Part shown: positions 1 to 5,956 of the stretch, in pieces
Position numbering within the stretch: the first letter of the stretch is position 1
Layout of the letters: each line of letters opens with the position of its first letter
Assembly (NCBI GenBank): GCA_017529085.1
Contig: JAFXOC010000280.1
Coordinates: 1-7,704 of the forward strand
Source of the DNA: Selenomonadaceae bacterium
GTDB lineage: Bacteria; Bacillota; Negativicutes; Selenomonadales; Selenomonadaceae
Reading direction: 5' to 3'
Length of the DNA stretch: 7,704 nt
The notes under the pieces: model-generated
Seen by the model: only the letters and a program-made list of their open reading frames with translations
Databases searched by the model: none
What the model was told of the DNA's origin: nothing
Translations under genes and position numbers: made by a program

Positions 1-278
1 ATTATCGGCGTTATAGGAGATGTGTGAAGCAAATTCCCTTCACGGTCGATATACTCTATATATGCGTCACCGCCGTAAAGATTTAAAAGTTTCCTCGCTA
101 TTGGCGTTGAACATTGAATTTCCTGCGGATAGCTTTTATTTAATCTCCCGAATTTTTCAAAAGCCATATTTTCGGGAATGTCCGTTATATTCTTTCTTCC
201 TTCGACTTCTTGCATATAAATCAATATTCTTTTACGCAAGGAAATTTCATCATCAAACCGATAGTATGTTATTTTCAA
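1..278 (-). CDS. Partial hypothetical protein, paralogue of the 1081-1395 gene (TTG start)
   Basis: This gene runs off the left edge; 92 codons are visible. It starts at TTG (278-276), preceded by AAGGA six nt upstream. No ATG start fits, so an ATG-only gene finder would miss it. The protein begins MKITYYRF and contains SYPQEIQCS, ARKLLNLYGGDAY and EYIDREGNL. These match in order the MRITYYRF, DYPFKVECS, AKKLLKRHGGDAF and QHFERDGGL of the gene at 1395-1081, so the two are paralogues. The TTG overlaps the TGA stop of the upstream DUF4314-like gene (shared TTGA), which suggests translational coupling. The function is unknown to me; no catalytic motif, membrane segment or signal peptide is visible. 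The homology to the neighbour makes coding very likely. Confidence 0.8.
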   Translation of the reverse strand, partial: MKITYYRFDDEISLRKRILIYMQEVEGRKNITDIPENMAFEKFGRLNKSYPQEIQCSTPIARKLLNLYGGDAYIEYIDREGNLLHTSPITPI

Positions 279-514
279 ATTCTATCCTTCCCTTTCTTAA
301 CAACAGAGAATTTATCGCTTATTAAAAGACTTAATCCTTGACCGTTATCCCACATCATCATTATCGAGCCTTTGCCGTCTATCCCTATAACCGTTCCTTC
401 AGTTCCTTTAGGCGGCGAATGTGAAGCGTTCATCGAGATCAGTTTGATTCTCGTTCCGACGGGATATTGCCTTTTTCTGTTGGCTATATCCTCTCGGCTT
501 ATCATTATAGGCAT
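275..514 (-). CDS. DUF4314-like small protein (79 aa)
   Basis: The start is the ATG at 514-512. AGAAAGGA (revcomp of 523-530) lies eight nt upstream, better placed than for the in-frame ATG at 550. The ATG at 505 is a weaker alternative. The protein has MISREDIANRKRQYPVG, then RIKLISMNASHSPPKGTEG, then TVIGIDGKGSIMMMWDNG. From memory this is the pattern of DUF4314, a small predicted beta-rich domain of unknown function frequent in plasmids, prophages and conjugative elements of Firmicutes. It sits in a minus-strand cluster of small genes and its stop codon overlaps the start of the next gene by 4 nt. Family assignment is fairly confident; function is unknown. Confidence 0.82.
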   Translation of the reverse strand: MPIMISREDIANRKRQYPVGTRIKLISMNASHSPPKGTEGTVIGIDGKGSIMMMWDNGQGLSLLISDKFSVVKKGKDRI

Positions 515-576
515 ATATATTTTCCTTTCTATCACGTCCAATGTGGACATTTTTTATACTCATAGTTAAACTTAAT

Positions 577-605
577 TTGACAGGCTTTCCAAAATGTTTT
601 ATCAT
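577..605 (+). promoter_or_regulatory. Sigma-A-like promoter candidate facing rightward
   Basis: TTGACA (577-582) and TATCAT (600-605) are separated by exactly 17 nt. That is a perfect -35 and a 5/6 -10. The promoter points rightward, but every credible gene here is on the minus strand, so transcripts would run antisense to the small genes at 813-1395. It may be fortuitous in AT-rich DNA. Confidence 0.4.
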
Positions 606-681
606 CCCTTTACAAATGATTTATTTAGTTTTCTTTTGGCCATCATGTTTTAAACTTCGTAAAAAAATTTTTCACTCTTTA

Positions 682-718
682 AATTTTATTTTATGAAAAG
701 AAGTAACAAAATAAAATT
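682..718. repeat. 11-bp perfect AT-only inverted repeat
   Basis: AATTTTATTTT (682-692) and AAAATAAAATT (708-718) are perfect reverse complements around a 15-nt spacer. They lie in the roughly 230-nt noncoding gap between the 84-aa gene frame and the DUF4314-like gene. An operator or weak RNA hairpin is possible; the all-AT composition makes chance plausible. Apart from this and the rightward promoter candidate I see nothing else in the gap. Confidence 0.4.
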
Positions 719-812
719 AGAATATTGCGAATTTTCTTAATTTAATCTATGCTTTTACAAATAATTTTCCTTCTTCCAAAGCGTCTATTATCTCCTCATT
801 TACAAATCTTTC

Positions 813-1067
813 TCATACGACAAAATCTCGATCGTCTTTGTAAGCGTGGAAAAATTCGTCAATCAACTGCGCCTTGTAACATGAAGTATATTCATTTGTT
901 AATTCGCATTTTTGATAACCGTTATCTGTTTCTGATTTTTTCAGTGTATAACGACCATCAAGTAAAAAATATAACGCTTTCAAATTCTTCGCTTGAAAAT
1001 ATGATGTTTGTCCCTCGTATTCGTTCAAGATACCGAGCAAAGGGAATTTTTCCGATTCTTTAGCCAT
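813..1067 (-). CDS. Hypothetical protein (84 aa) with in-frame extension beyond a TGA
   Basis: The start ATG (1067-1065) follows an excellent ribosome binding site, AGGAGGAG, five to eight nt upstream. It comes 13 nt after the stop of the 104-aa gene, so the two are probably one transcript. The protein is polar with aromatic residues (LLGILNEYEGQTSYFQ, KALYFLLDGRYTLKK, LIDEFFHAYKDDRDFVV) and has no membrane segment. I do not recognise the family. After the TGA (815-813) the same frame stays open for 21 codons (ERFVNEEIIDALEEGK then LFVKA) to a TAG at 749-747. That extension looks like genuine helical protein sequence. The intact protein may once have been 106 aa, with the TGA a nonsense mutation, for example from CGA. 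Confidence 0.68.
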   Translation of the reverse strand: MAKESEKFPLLGILNEYEGQTSYFQAKNLKALYFLLDGRYTLKKSETDNGYQKCELTNEYTSCYKAQLIDEFFHAYKDDRDFVV

Positions 1068-1080
1068 AAGCTCCTCCTCG

Positions 1081-1395
1081 TTACAAATGAAGATTGTATT
1101 TAAATCGGAAATTATTACCCTTCAGAGAAATTGTCGTTATTTCAAATAATCCGCCGTCTCGCTCAAAATGTTGTGTAAACGCATCACCTCCATGTCGTTT
1201 TAACAATTTCTTTGCCATTGATATAGAGCATTCAACTTTAAAAGGATAATCTTCGTCAAGTTCCTCGTCAGAGGCGTTTTCAATATAGTCTTCTACATCT
1301 TCAATATCTTCTCTCTCCTGAACATATCGCAAATATGCCAAAGCTCGTTCCCGTAACGGCATTTTCTTTGGAAACCTGTAATAAGTAATTCTCAT
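1081..1395 (-). CDS. Hypothetical protein (104 aa), first gene of the minus-strand cluster
   Basis: The start ATG (1395-1393) is preceded by AGGAGTGATGAA, a good ribosome binding site. The protein opens MRITYYRFPKKMPLRERA, has an acidic middle (EDIEDVEDYIENASDEELDED), then FKVECSISMAKKLLKRHGGDA and ends SLKGNNFRFKYNLHL. The beginning and the YP..(V/I).CS...AKKLL...GGDA block recur in the TTG-started gene at 278-1, so this is a small paralogous family within one cluster. I do not recognise a named domain. Small proteins of this type accompany integrated elements in Clostridia in my recollection, which fits the adjacent recombinase remnant. It is likely cotranscribed with the 84-aa gene. Function is unknown. 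Confidence 0.8.
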   Translation of the reverse strand: MRITYYRFPKKMPLRERALAYLRYVQEREDIEDVEDYIENASDEELDEDYPFKVECSISMAKKLLKRHGGDAFTQHFERDGGLFEITTISLKGNNFRFKYNLHL

Positions 1396-1530
1396 TTCAT
1401 CACTCCTATAAATATATCAGTCAATGTATTTATCAAACGACTTTGTTCTTTTTTCTCGCCAAAGATACAGAACTGTGTCGCTAAAGCCTTGATACTAGCG
1501 GCTTTCCTGATTTAGTTATATTATTACACA
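1396..1530. other. Noncoding spacer between the cluster and the recombinase remnant
   Basis: No coding potential is seen on either strand here. It should contain the promoter of the minus-strand cluster. A weak candidate on the minus strand is TTGATA (1436-1431) with ATTTAT about 17 nt downstream. A short AAAGCC/GGCTTT inverted pair lies near 1484-1506. No clear att site is visible. Confidence 0.4.
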
Positions 1531-1878
1531 ATCGTTCAGAACCACAATGAAGGCACGCTTCTCGTGGGTGATGATGTCGAGCTACCGGATCATCTCCTCG
1601 TAATCACGCCCAAGACGGTCGAGACTCTGAACCACCACAGTATCGCCCGGCTTCAAGGTCGCCATCATGTCCATATAGGCAGGGCGGGCAAAGTCCTTGC
1701 CACTCTGCTTGTCGACAAAGATATGGTCTGCCGTGATGCCGAATTCCTTCATGGCAAACCTCTGACGGTCATCGTGCTGAGTGACGGTGGAAACCCAGAT
1801 GTAGCCATAGGTGATTCCGAGCACCGTGTCGTTGGGCTTGCTTTCCTTCTGAGAACTACGAATGTTGTTGATTTCCAT
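1516..1878 (-). pseudogene. Serine recombinase (resolvase family), decayed N-terminal fragment
   Basis: The start is ATG 1878-1876, with GGAGG eight nt upstream. The frame shows the resolvase catalytic fold: YGYIWVSTVTQHDDRQ, FVDKQSGKDFARPAY, LKPGDTVVVQSLDRLGRDY. This family makes phosphoserine DNA breaks through the Ser of the (R)VST motif. Three lesions are visible. The catalytic-position Arg before VST is Trp (TGG, one step from CGG). An in-frame TAG (1584-1582) replaces the usual Gln after EMIR. After the TAG the family sequence continues (LDIITHEKRAFIVVL) and then breaks off near 1531, with a stop at 1518-1516. The helix E and DNA-binding regions are missing. The stretch is visibly richer in G/C and C/G-ending codons than its surroundings, suggesting recent transfer from another source. 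It is almost certainly non-functional. Confidence 0.9.
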
Positions 1879-1961
1879 ATAGAATTCCTCCAATCAGATA
1901 GAAAACAAACTACACTCCAATTTTAGAGGAATCCTTGATTTTGTTATATATAGAATTATTT

Positions 1962-1999
1962 TATACCTTTCTATATATTGGTATAAAAAGAAAGGTATA
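1962..1999. repeat. 11-bp inverted repeat upstream of the Rpn-like remnant
   Basis: TATACCTTTCT (1962-1972) and AGAAAGGTATA (1989-1999) are perfect reverse complements. They lie about 70 nt ahead of the GTG at 2067. The right-hand copy of the gene keeps the outer part of both arms (TATACCTT at 7126-7133, AAGGTATA near 7247-7254), but with 102 nt between them instead of 11. Confidence 0.65.
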
Positions 2000-2033
2000 C
2001 ATAAAAATTTTTGTATTAAATATTGACAAAATG

Positions 2034-2042
2034 TGTTATAAC
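2034..2042 (+). promoter_or_regulatory. Extended -10 promoter of the left Rpn-like copy
   Basis: TG-T-TATAAC (2034-2042) fits an extended -10 (TGnTATAAT) 25 nt before the GTG start. The right-hand copy has the perfect form at 7289-7297. A TTGACA at 2023-2028 is only 8 nt from the -10 and cannot serve as its -35. Confidence 0.5.
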
Positions 2043-2066
2043 TCAGTAAAAAGCGGGGTGCGATTA

Positions 2067-2273
2067 GTGGGAGAAAAGGATTTGATGGAAAAGCAACTCT
2101 TCGAACTCGAAGATGTATTTCCGCTATATTCGGCTATAACAATGGTTTTACATTTCGACTACGAAAATCGCTGGACTGCTCCTCGCACATTGAAGGAGTG
2201 TTTTAAGAATATCCCGCCCGCACTTGAGCCTTATGTTAGTGATTATAAAATTGATTACAGTCTATCGGTATAA
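2067..2273 (+). pseudogene. Rpn/PD-(D/E)XK nuclease-like gene, internally deleted remnant
   Basis: It starts at GTG 2067 after GGGGTG six nt upstream; 68 codons remain. The first 18 residues (VGEKDLMEKQLFELEDVF) and the segment from PLYSAITMVLHFDYE onward match the right-hand copy. Everything between, 95 codons including the nuclease core, is missing in frame. The join falls on a shared TTT, consistent with a short-homology deletion. The tail (NRWTAPRTLKECFKN, PPALEPYVSDYKI) is as expected for this family, but the usual continuation is lost and the frame stops at TAA (2271-2273). From memory such genes belong to the Rpn/transposase_31-like PD-(D/E)XK group linked to recombination. No active site remains, so a functional nuclease is excluded. 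Confidence 0.82.
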
Positions 2274-2323
2274 AATGGAATGTATATTGCAAAATTTTCT
2301 ATTCATGATTGAACTTGAAAATA

Positions 2324-2385
2324 GGTGCATATCTTCCAAACTTTAGCTTTATACCTTCCAAATTTTAGCAAGTTTAAAATGCACC
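2324..2385. repeat. 15-bp direct repeat pair bracketed by a 7-bp inverted repeat
   Basis: CTTCCAAACTTTAGC (2333-2347) and CTTCCAAATTTTAGC (2355-2369) differ at one base and are spaced one period of 22 nt apart. The pair is enclosed by GGTGCAT (2324-2330) and ATGCACC (2379-2385). It lies just beyond the Rpn-like remnant. A protein-binding array or an old element end is possible; no function can be assigned. Confidence 0.5.
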
Positions 2386-2467
2386 CTTTTCCAACCATCA
2401 TAAATTTTATAAATTACACCATTCAGTTTTCTTGCCTTAAAATATGGTAGTTATTGAAAAGAAAAAT

Positions 2468-2500
2468 CCCTCAAAGTGCTTGTAGCAAGCATTTTGAGGG
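2468..2500 (-). terminator. Strong hairpin terminator following the second recombinase remnant
   Basis: The arms at 2468-2482 and 2486-2500 (CCCTCAAAGTGCTTG / CAAGCATTTTGAGGG) form a 15-bp stem with one G-T type mismatch and a 3-nt loop. On the minus strand it is followed by ATTTTTCTTTTC, a good U-tract. On the plus strand the tail TATTTTACC is weaker. It begins 5 nt after the stop of the recombinase remnant, so it is probably that gene's native terminator. Confidence 0.8.
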
Positions 2501-2504
2501 TATT

Positions 2505-2736
2505 TTACCGTTTTGAATTTTGTATCAAATACGGAATTTTTATATTAACCACAAGAGTATCATCAGGCTTTAATACTTTTACAAGTTTCTTATAAGCGGG
2601 ACTTGAAATCTTTCCCGCTCTGTTTTTCAGCAAAAATATTTTCTCTTGATACCCCAAATTTAGTTAAGGATATAATTTGTCTGTCAGTATTTTGTTCCGC
2701 GGTAGACACTCTTGCGTAACCGTACAGTTTGGACAT
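2505..2736 (-). pseudogene. Second serine recombinase (resolvase family), frameshifted and truncated
   Basis: The start ATG (2736-2734) follows a run of six G, five nt upstream. The frame reads MSKLYGYARVSTAEQNTDRQ, then ENIFAEKQSGKDFKSRL, and stops at TAA (2592-2590). The +1 frame from the stop region continues the family without a gap: AYKKLVKVLKPDDTLVV. A small indel in the expected F-x-R-P-A-Y segment (most simply loss of two bases) therefore broke the gene. After LVV (2547) the expected catalytic-domain continuation (S-x-D-R-L-G-R) is absent and the frame ends at 2507-2505. The Arg and Ser of the ARVST motif are intact here, unlike in the first remnant. A terminator follows at once, suggesting that an internal deletion removed the remaining domains. 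It is non-functional. Confidence 0.88.
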
Positions 2737-2764
2737 AAGAACCCCCCTGTATATATGAAAAAAC

Positions 2765-2802
2765 GCATCCGTTTTGTAAAACTGCCATTACAAAACGGAT
2801 GC
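2765..2802. terminator. Bidirectional terminator hairpin
   Basis: GCATCCGTTTTGTAA (2765-2779) and TTACAAAACGGATGC (2788-2802) form a perfect 15-bp stem with an 8-nt loop. It is followed by ATTTTTATTT on the plus strand and GTTTTTTCAT on the minus strand, so it can terminate transcription both ways. It isolates the operon promoter to its right from the remnants to its left. Confidence 0.75.
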
Positions 2803-2860
2803 ATTTTTATTTCGTCGCTGAAAATTTTAATGACGTTTGTCGTAATAATAAACGAAAAAC

Positions 2861-2889
2861 TTGAAAACATTTACAAATCCCTCCATAAT
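2861..2889 (+). promoter_or_regulatory. Sigma-A-type promoter of the helicase operon
   Basis: TTGAAA (2861-2866) and CATAAT (2884-2889) are each 5/6 matches to consensus with the ideal 17-nt spacer. Transcription would start near 2896, giving a leader of about 130 nt before the ATG at 3027. It is the best-placed promoter for the two-gene operon. Confidence 0.65.
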
Positions 2890-2896
2890 ACATAAG

Positions 2897-2909
2897 TACC
2901 TAATAGGTA
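2897..2909. promoter_or_regulatory. Operator-like palindrome at the predicted transcription start
   Basis: TACCTA-A-TAGGTA is a perfect 6+1+6 palindrome beginning 7 nt after the -10 box, so it would overlap the first transcribed bases. This is a typical repressor position. The operon's first protein has an N-terminal helix-turn-helix-like region, so autoregulation is possible but inferred. Confidence 0.5.
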
Positions 2910-3026
2910 TTTATCAACACAAAACTCAACCATTACCTTATGCAAAGAAACGCTAAATTTCAAATGGCGTATTCAGAATAAGTGAGACTTTTTAATTTAC
3001 ATATACTTTATCATCGGGAGGTTGTT

Positions 3027-5945
3027 ATGGATTTTTCCAACATTACCAAAGAGTATATCCGCAATCATAATTTCGATTCGGACGGCGTATCTTACCCAAA
3101 CGATACGGAAAATATAAGCTATCGTTTGCAAAAAGGCGACGCTTTACCAATGTCCATAGCTGAAAATGCCATCAAACTTAGGAAAGAATTTGTAAATCTG
3201 TTTTACAATCATTTTGACGGCAATTTTGCCAAACTTGAAGCCCGTACCGGTATTACGGAAACCGCTATGCGCAAATACCTGCGCGGAAACCTAAAAGAAA
3301 AGGGACGAAACATATCCCGCATGGCTATCGCCAAAATTTCCGTCGGTATTCCTCTTTCCATTGGAGAAGCTACCAAACTTTTCCGTTTGGTAGGACATAG
3401 TTTAGAGCCGGAAATCTCGTTGCTTGACGCTATAGTGGTTGACGCGTTGAACTGCAAAGACGACATTCAAACGTTCTATGAAACATATCGCCGAGAAATA
3501 GAGGATTACTTTCTGACGGAGGGAAATCATCTCGTTGATATTGCCCGTCGTCTTGAAAAGAAAAATTACGGCGGTATTAAAGTTGGAGAGCCGGAAGATA
3601 TTCTTATGGAGCTTAGGCGACAAAAACTGACGAACACAATAATTGACGCTTACCGTACAGAGTTGCTCAAGGTGGGTATGGAGGCAGATGACGATTGGGA
3701 ACCGGCTACGGATTTTACAAAGCCGTTCACATTTGACTTACTTGCGTCTTCCATCCTCAATGTTTCCCTCTATCCTTATCAAGAAGAAGCGGTAACGGCG
3801 ATGAAGCGACATTTTATCGATGAGGATAAAGCGGCGGGTATATTGGTTATGCCAACCGGGAGCGGCAAGACTCTTACAAGCGTTTATTTTCTATTGCGGG
3901 AAATGGCGTCGCGCGGATATGAAATTATTTGGCTTGCCCATAGGTTTATGTTGGTAGAACAAGCGGCGAGGGTGTTTTATCGTTTATCGCCTCTTGTTAA
4001 AGAAGGAAACAGCGATGCTCCCGATACCATGACCATGACTTGCGTTTCCGGCAAACACGCTTCTTCTCACGCTTTATCCAAGAAAGACGATTTGGTGGTT
4101 GGAACGGTGCAAAGTTTATGCCGAAAAACAAAATACATCACGAAACCTCTTAAAGAAAAGGTTATCATAGTGGTTGACGAAGCGCATCACACAATCGCTC
4201 CTTCTTATCGTCGCATTATCGAAGATATACGAAAGAAACGCCCAAATGCAAAACTTCTAGGACTTACTGCAACCCCTGTAAAATATACGGATAAGGGTAC
4301 GGCGGCTCTTATGGATTACTTTGACAATAATATCATATATTCCGTCCTTATGAGCAAACTTATCGCAGATGGGACATTGGCAAAACCTATAAATATTCGC
4401 AGAGAAACCAACGTAGATATTGAAACTAGCATTGACGAAGAGGAAATGAAACGTATTCGCCGTAGGGGAGAATTGACGGAAGCAACCATTGACCTCATTG
4501 CAAAAACCAACGAACGCAACGACGTTATTGTGGACGAATACGTCAATAATCAAGGAAAATACGGCAAGACTATTATTTTCGCCCTTAACGGTTATCACTG
4601 CGGGGTTTTGGACGACGAATTAAAAAAACGTGGGGTAAAATGCGGCTATGTTTACACTTGGAACGATGATAAGGAAAATCAGGAAATAATCGAGAGATTT
4701 AGGGATAACAACCGTCCCGACCATATTGACGTGCTTATCAACATAAACATTCTAACGGAGGGCAGCGATATTCCCGACATCGAAACAGTGTTCCTCACTC
4801 GCCCGACCGGAAGCGACACTCTTCTTATGCAGATGATTGGCAGGGGAATGAGGGGAGTAGGTTGCGGCGGCACGAAAACCGTCAATATCGTTGATTTTTG
4901 CGACAAGTGGTCCAGTTTTACTCGTTGGCTTAATCCAAAATTCCTCATTGACGGCGAAGGAGAATTGCCCAAACCGGTATCTCGCCCGAGCGAACCGCCG
5001 GAACTTATACCTATGGGACTTGTCATAGCCGTTATGCGCGGTATCAAGTATGGAAATGTGCAGGTAAAGGCGCATGAAGCGTCGCTTCCAATCGGTTGGT
5101 ACAATGTAATAGACGAAGAAGGCAACGATGAAAAAGTTATCGTATTTGCAAGTCAAGAAGACGGTTACAATGCTATGAAAGCCGATATTGTCAAACCGAA
5201 AATTTCGGTAGAGTTTGACGGAACGGAACTTGCCAAAAAATATTTCAACGGCTTTGGGCTGACTCCGGTCACCGACGACTTGGTAGACGTGGCTAATTTT
5301 ATCCGCGATATGGGATATTTTCCCGAATTACAGACGTTTGCAGAGCGTGACGAGATTGACCCCGGAATATTGGCGGCAAAGTTTAACGATGAGCGTCTCC
5401 CGATGGTTACGACAAAAGAGCGTATCGGCGAGATTTATCGCAAGTATAGGACGCTCATTGACAGCCTTTACGGAAACCGCGACTATTACGAGCGACGCAT
5501 CGTGGATTTCATGATGTACCCCAAAGGAATCGTACCTATTGGTACGCGCATAGAAGAAGTCGAGAAGGAATTTTATCGACTGGATCCCGCTCCGTTTGAC
5601 GAAACTCTCGATAATCTTTTGGAGGAGGTAATGATCGAACAAGCGTCCATACTCGGAGAAAACTATCGCAAGCCGACTATCACATGGACAGACAAACCGT
5701 ACAAGAGCTATTTTGCGCAATACGACAGCGCAATCGACCACATAAAAGTCAACGCCGTGTTAAATTCTAAGAGCGTTCCAAAAGATACGATGAAATTTCT
5801 CATCTACCACGAATGTTTACACCAACTAATACATGGACATGGCGCGGAATTTCGCAAGTTAGAGCGTCGTTATCCCAATTTTACGGAGCATGAACATTTT
5901 TTGGATTGTAAATTTCCCGATTTCTATAGGGAAAAAGCTATGTAG
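3027..5945 (+). CDS. HTH-like / SF2 DEAH helicase / SprT-like HExxH metallopeptidase fusion (972 aa)
   Basis: The start is ATG 3027 with GGGAGG five nt upstream; the in-frame GTG at 2982 lacks such a site. Residues about 45-150 look like a helix-turn-helix-type region (FAKLEARTGITETAMRKYLRG; then LSIGEATKLFRLVGHSL). The superfamily 2 core follows: YPYQEEA, Walker A MPTGSGKT (275-282), LAHR, DEAH (384-387), GLTATP (412-417), TEGSDIPD and QMIGRGMR (602-609). It should use ATP to move on or remodel nucleic acid. The C-terminus has YHECLHQLIHGHGAEF, with HECLH at 928-932 and a further candidate zinc-ligand His in GHG near 938. It is preceded by IKVNAVL, as in SprT/Spartan-type proteases that degrade proteins crosslinked to DNA. 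All key residues are present. Residues about 630-850 are unassigned. Helicase and HExxH calls are firm; SprT subfamily and function are inferred. It forms an operon with the next gene. Confidence 0.93.
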   Translation: MDFSNITKEYIRNHNFDSDGVSYPNDTENISYRLQKGDALPMSIAENAIKLRKEFVNLFYNHFDGNFAKLEARTGITETAMRKYLRGNLKEKGRNISRMAIAKISVGIPLSIGEATKLFRLVGHSLEPEISLLDAIVVDALNCKDDIQTFYETYRREIEDYFLTEGNHLVDIARRLEKKNYGGIKVGEPEDILMELRRQKLTNTIIDAYRTELLKVGMEADDDWEPATDFTKPFTFDLLASSILNVSLYPYQEEAVTAMKRHFIDEDKAAGILVMPTGSGKTLTSVYFLLREMASRGYEIIWLAHRFMLVEQAARVFYRLSPLVKEGNSDAPDTMTMTCVSGKHASSHALSKKDDLVVGTVQSLCRKTKYITKPLKEKVIIVVDEAHHTIAPSYRRIIEDIRKKRPNAKLLGLTATPVKYTDKGTAALMDYFDNNIIYSVLMSKLIADGTLAKPINIRRETNVDIETSIDEEEMKRIRRRGELTEATIDLIAKTNERNDVIVDEYVNNQGKYGKTIIFALNGYHCGVLDDELKKRGVKCGYVYTWNDDKENQEIIERFRDNNRPDHIDVLININILTEGSDIPDIETVFLTRPTGSDTLLMQMIGRGMRGVGCGGTKTVNIVDFCDKWSSFTRWLNPKFLIDGEGELPKPVSRPSEPPELIPMGLVIAVMRGIKYGNVQVKAHEASLPIGWYNVIDEEGNDEKVIVFASQEDGYNAMKADIVKPKISVEFDGTELAKKYFNGFGLTPVTDDLVDVANFIRDMGYFPELQTFAERDEIDPGILAAKFNDERLPMVTTKERIGEIYRKYRTLIDSLYGNRDYYERRIVDFMMYPKGIVPIGTRIEEVEKEFYRLDPAPFDETLDNLLEEVMIEQASILGENYRKPTITWTDKPYKSYFAQYDSAIDHIKVNAVLNSKSVPKDTMKFLIYHECLHQLIHGHGAEFRKLERRYPNFTEHEHFLDCKFPDFYREKAM

Positions 5946-5956
5946 GAGGAATTCAA

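Noticed and set aside
20..325. Plus-strand open frame of 101 codons
   Set aside because: It is antisense to the TTG-started paralogue and the DUF4314-like gene, has no ribosome binding site and no family resemblance.
408..605. Minus-strand open frame overlapping the DUF4314-like gene in another frame
   Set aside because: No properly spaced ribosome binding site; the overlapping DUF4314-like frame is recognisable and better supported.
813..815. UGA recoded as Trp or Gly
   Set aside because: Other genes here end in TGA (DUF4314-like, TPR protein) and use TGG for Trp, so a standard code is adequate.
1564..1926. Plus-strand open frame of 120 codons
   Set aside because: It is the antisense shadow of the GC-richer serine recombinase remnant.
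2023..2042. TTGACA at 2023-2028 as -35 for the Rpn-like remnant
   Set aside because: The spacer to TATAAC is only 8 nt; an extended -10 explains the promoter better.
2664..2895. Open frames on both strands across the hairpin at 2765-2802
   Set aside because: They translate through a terminator hairpin and out of frame with the second recombinase remnant.
4679..5156. Two long minus-strand frames (134 and 148 codons) inside the helicase gene
   Set aside because: They are shadows of a clearly coding helicase core.
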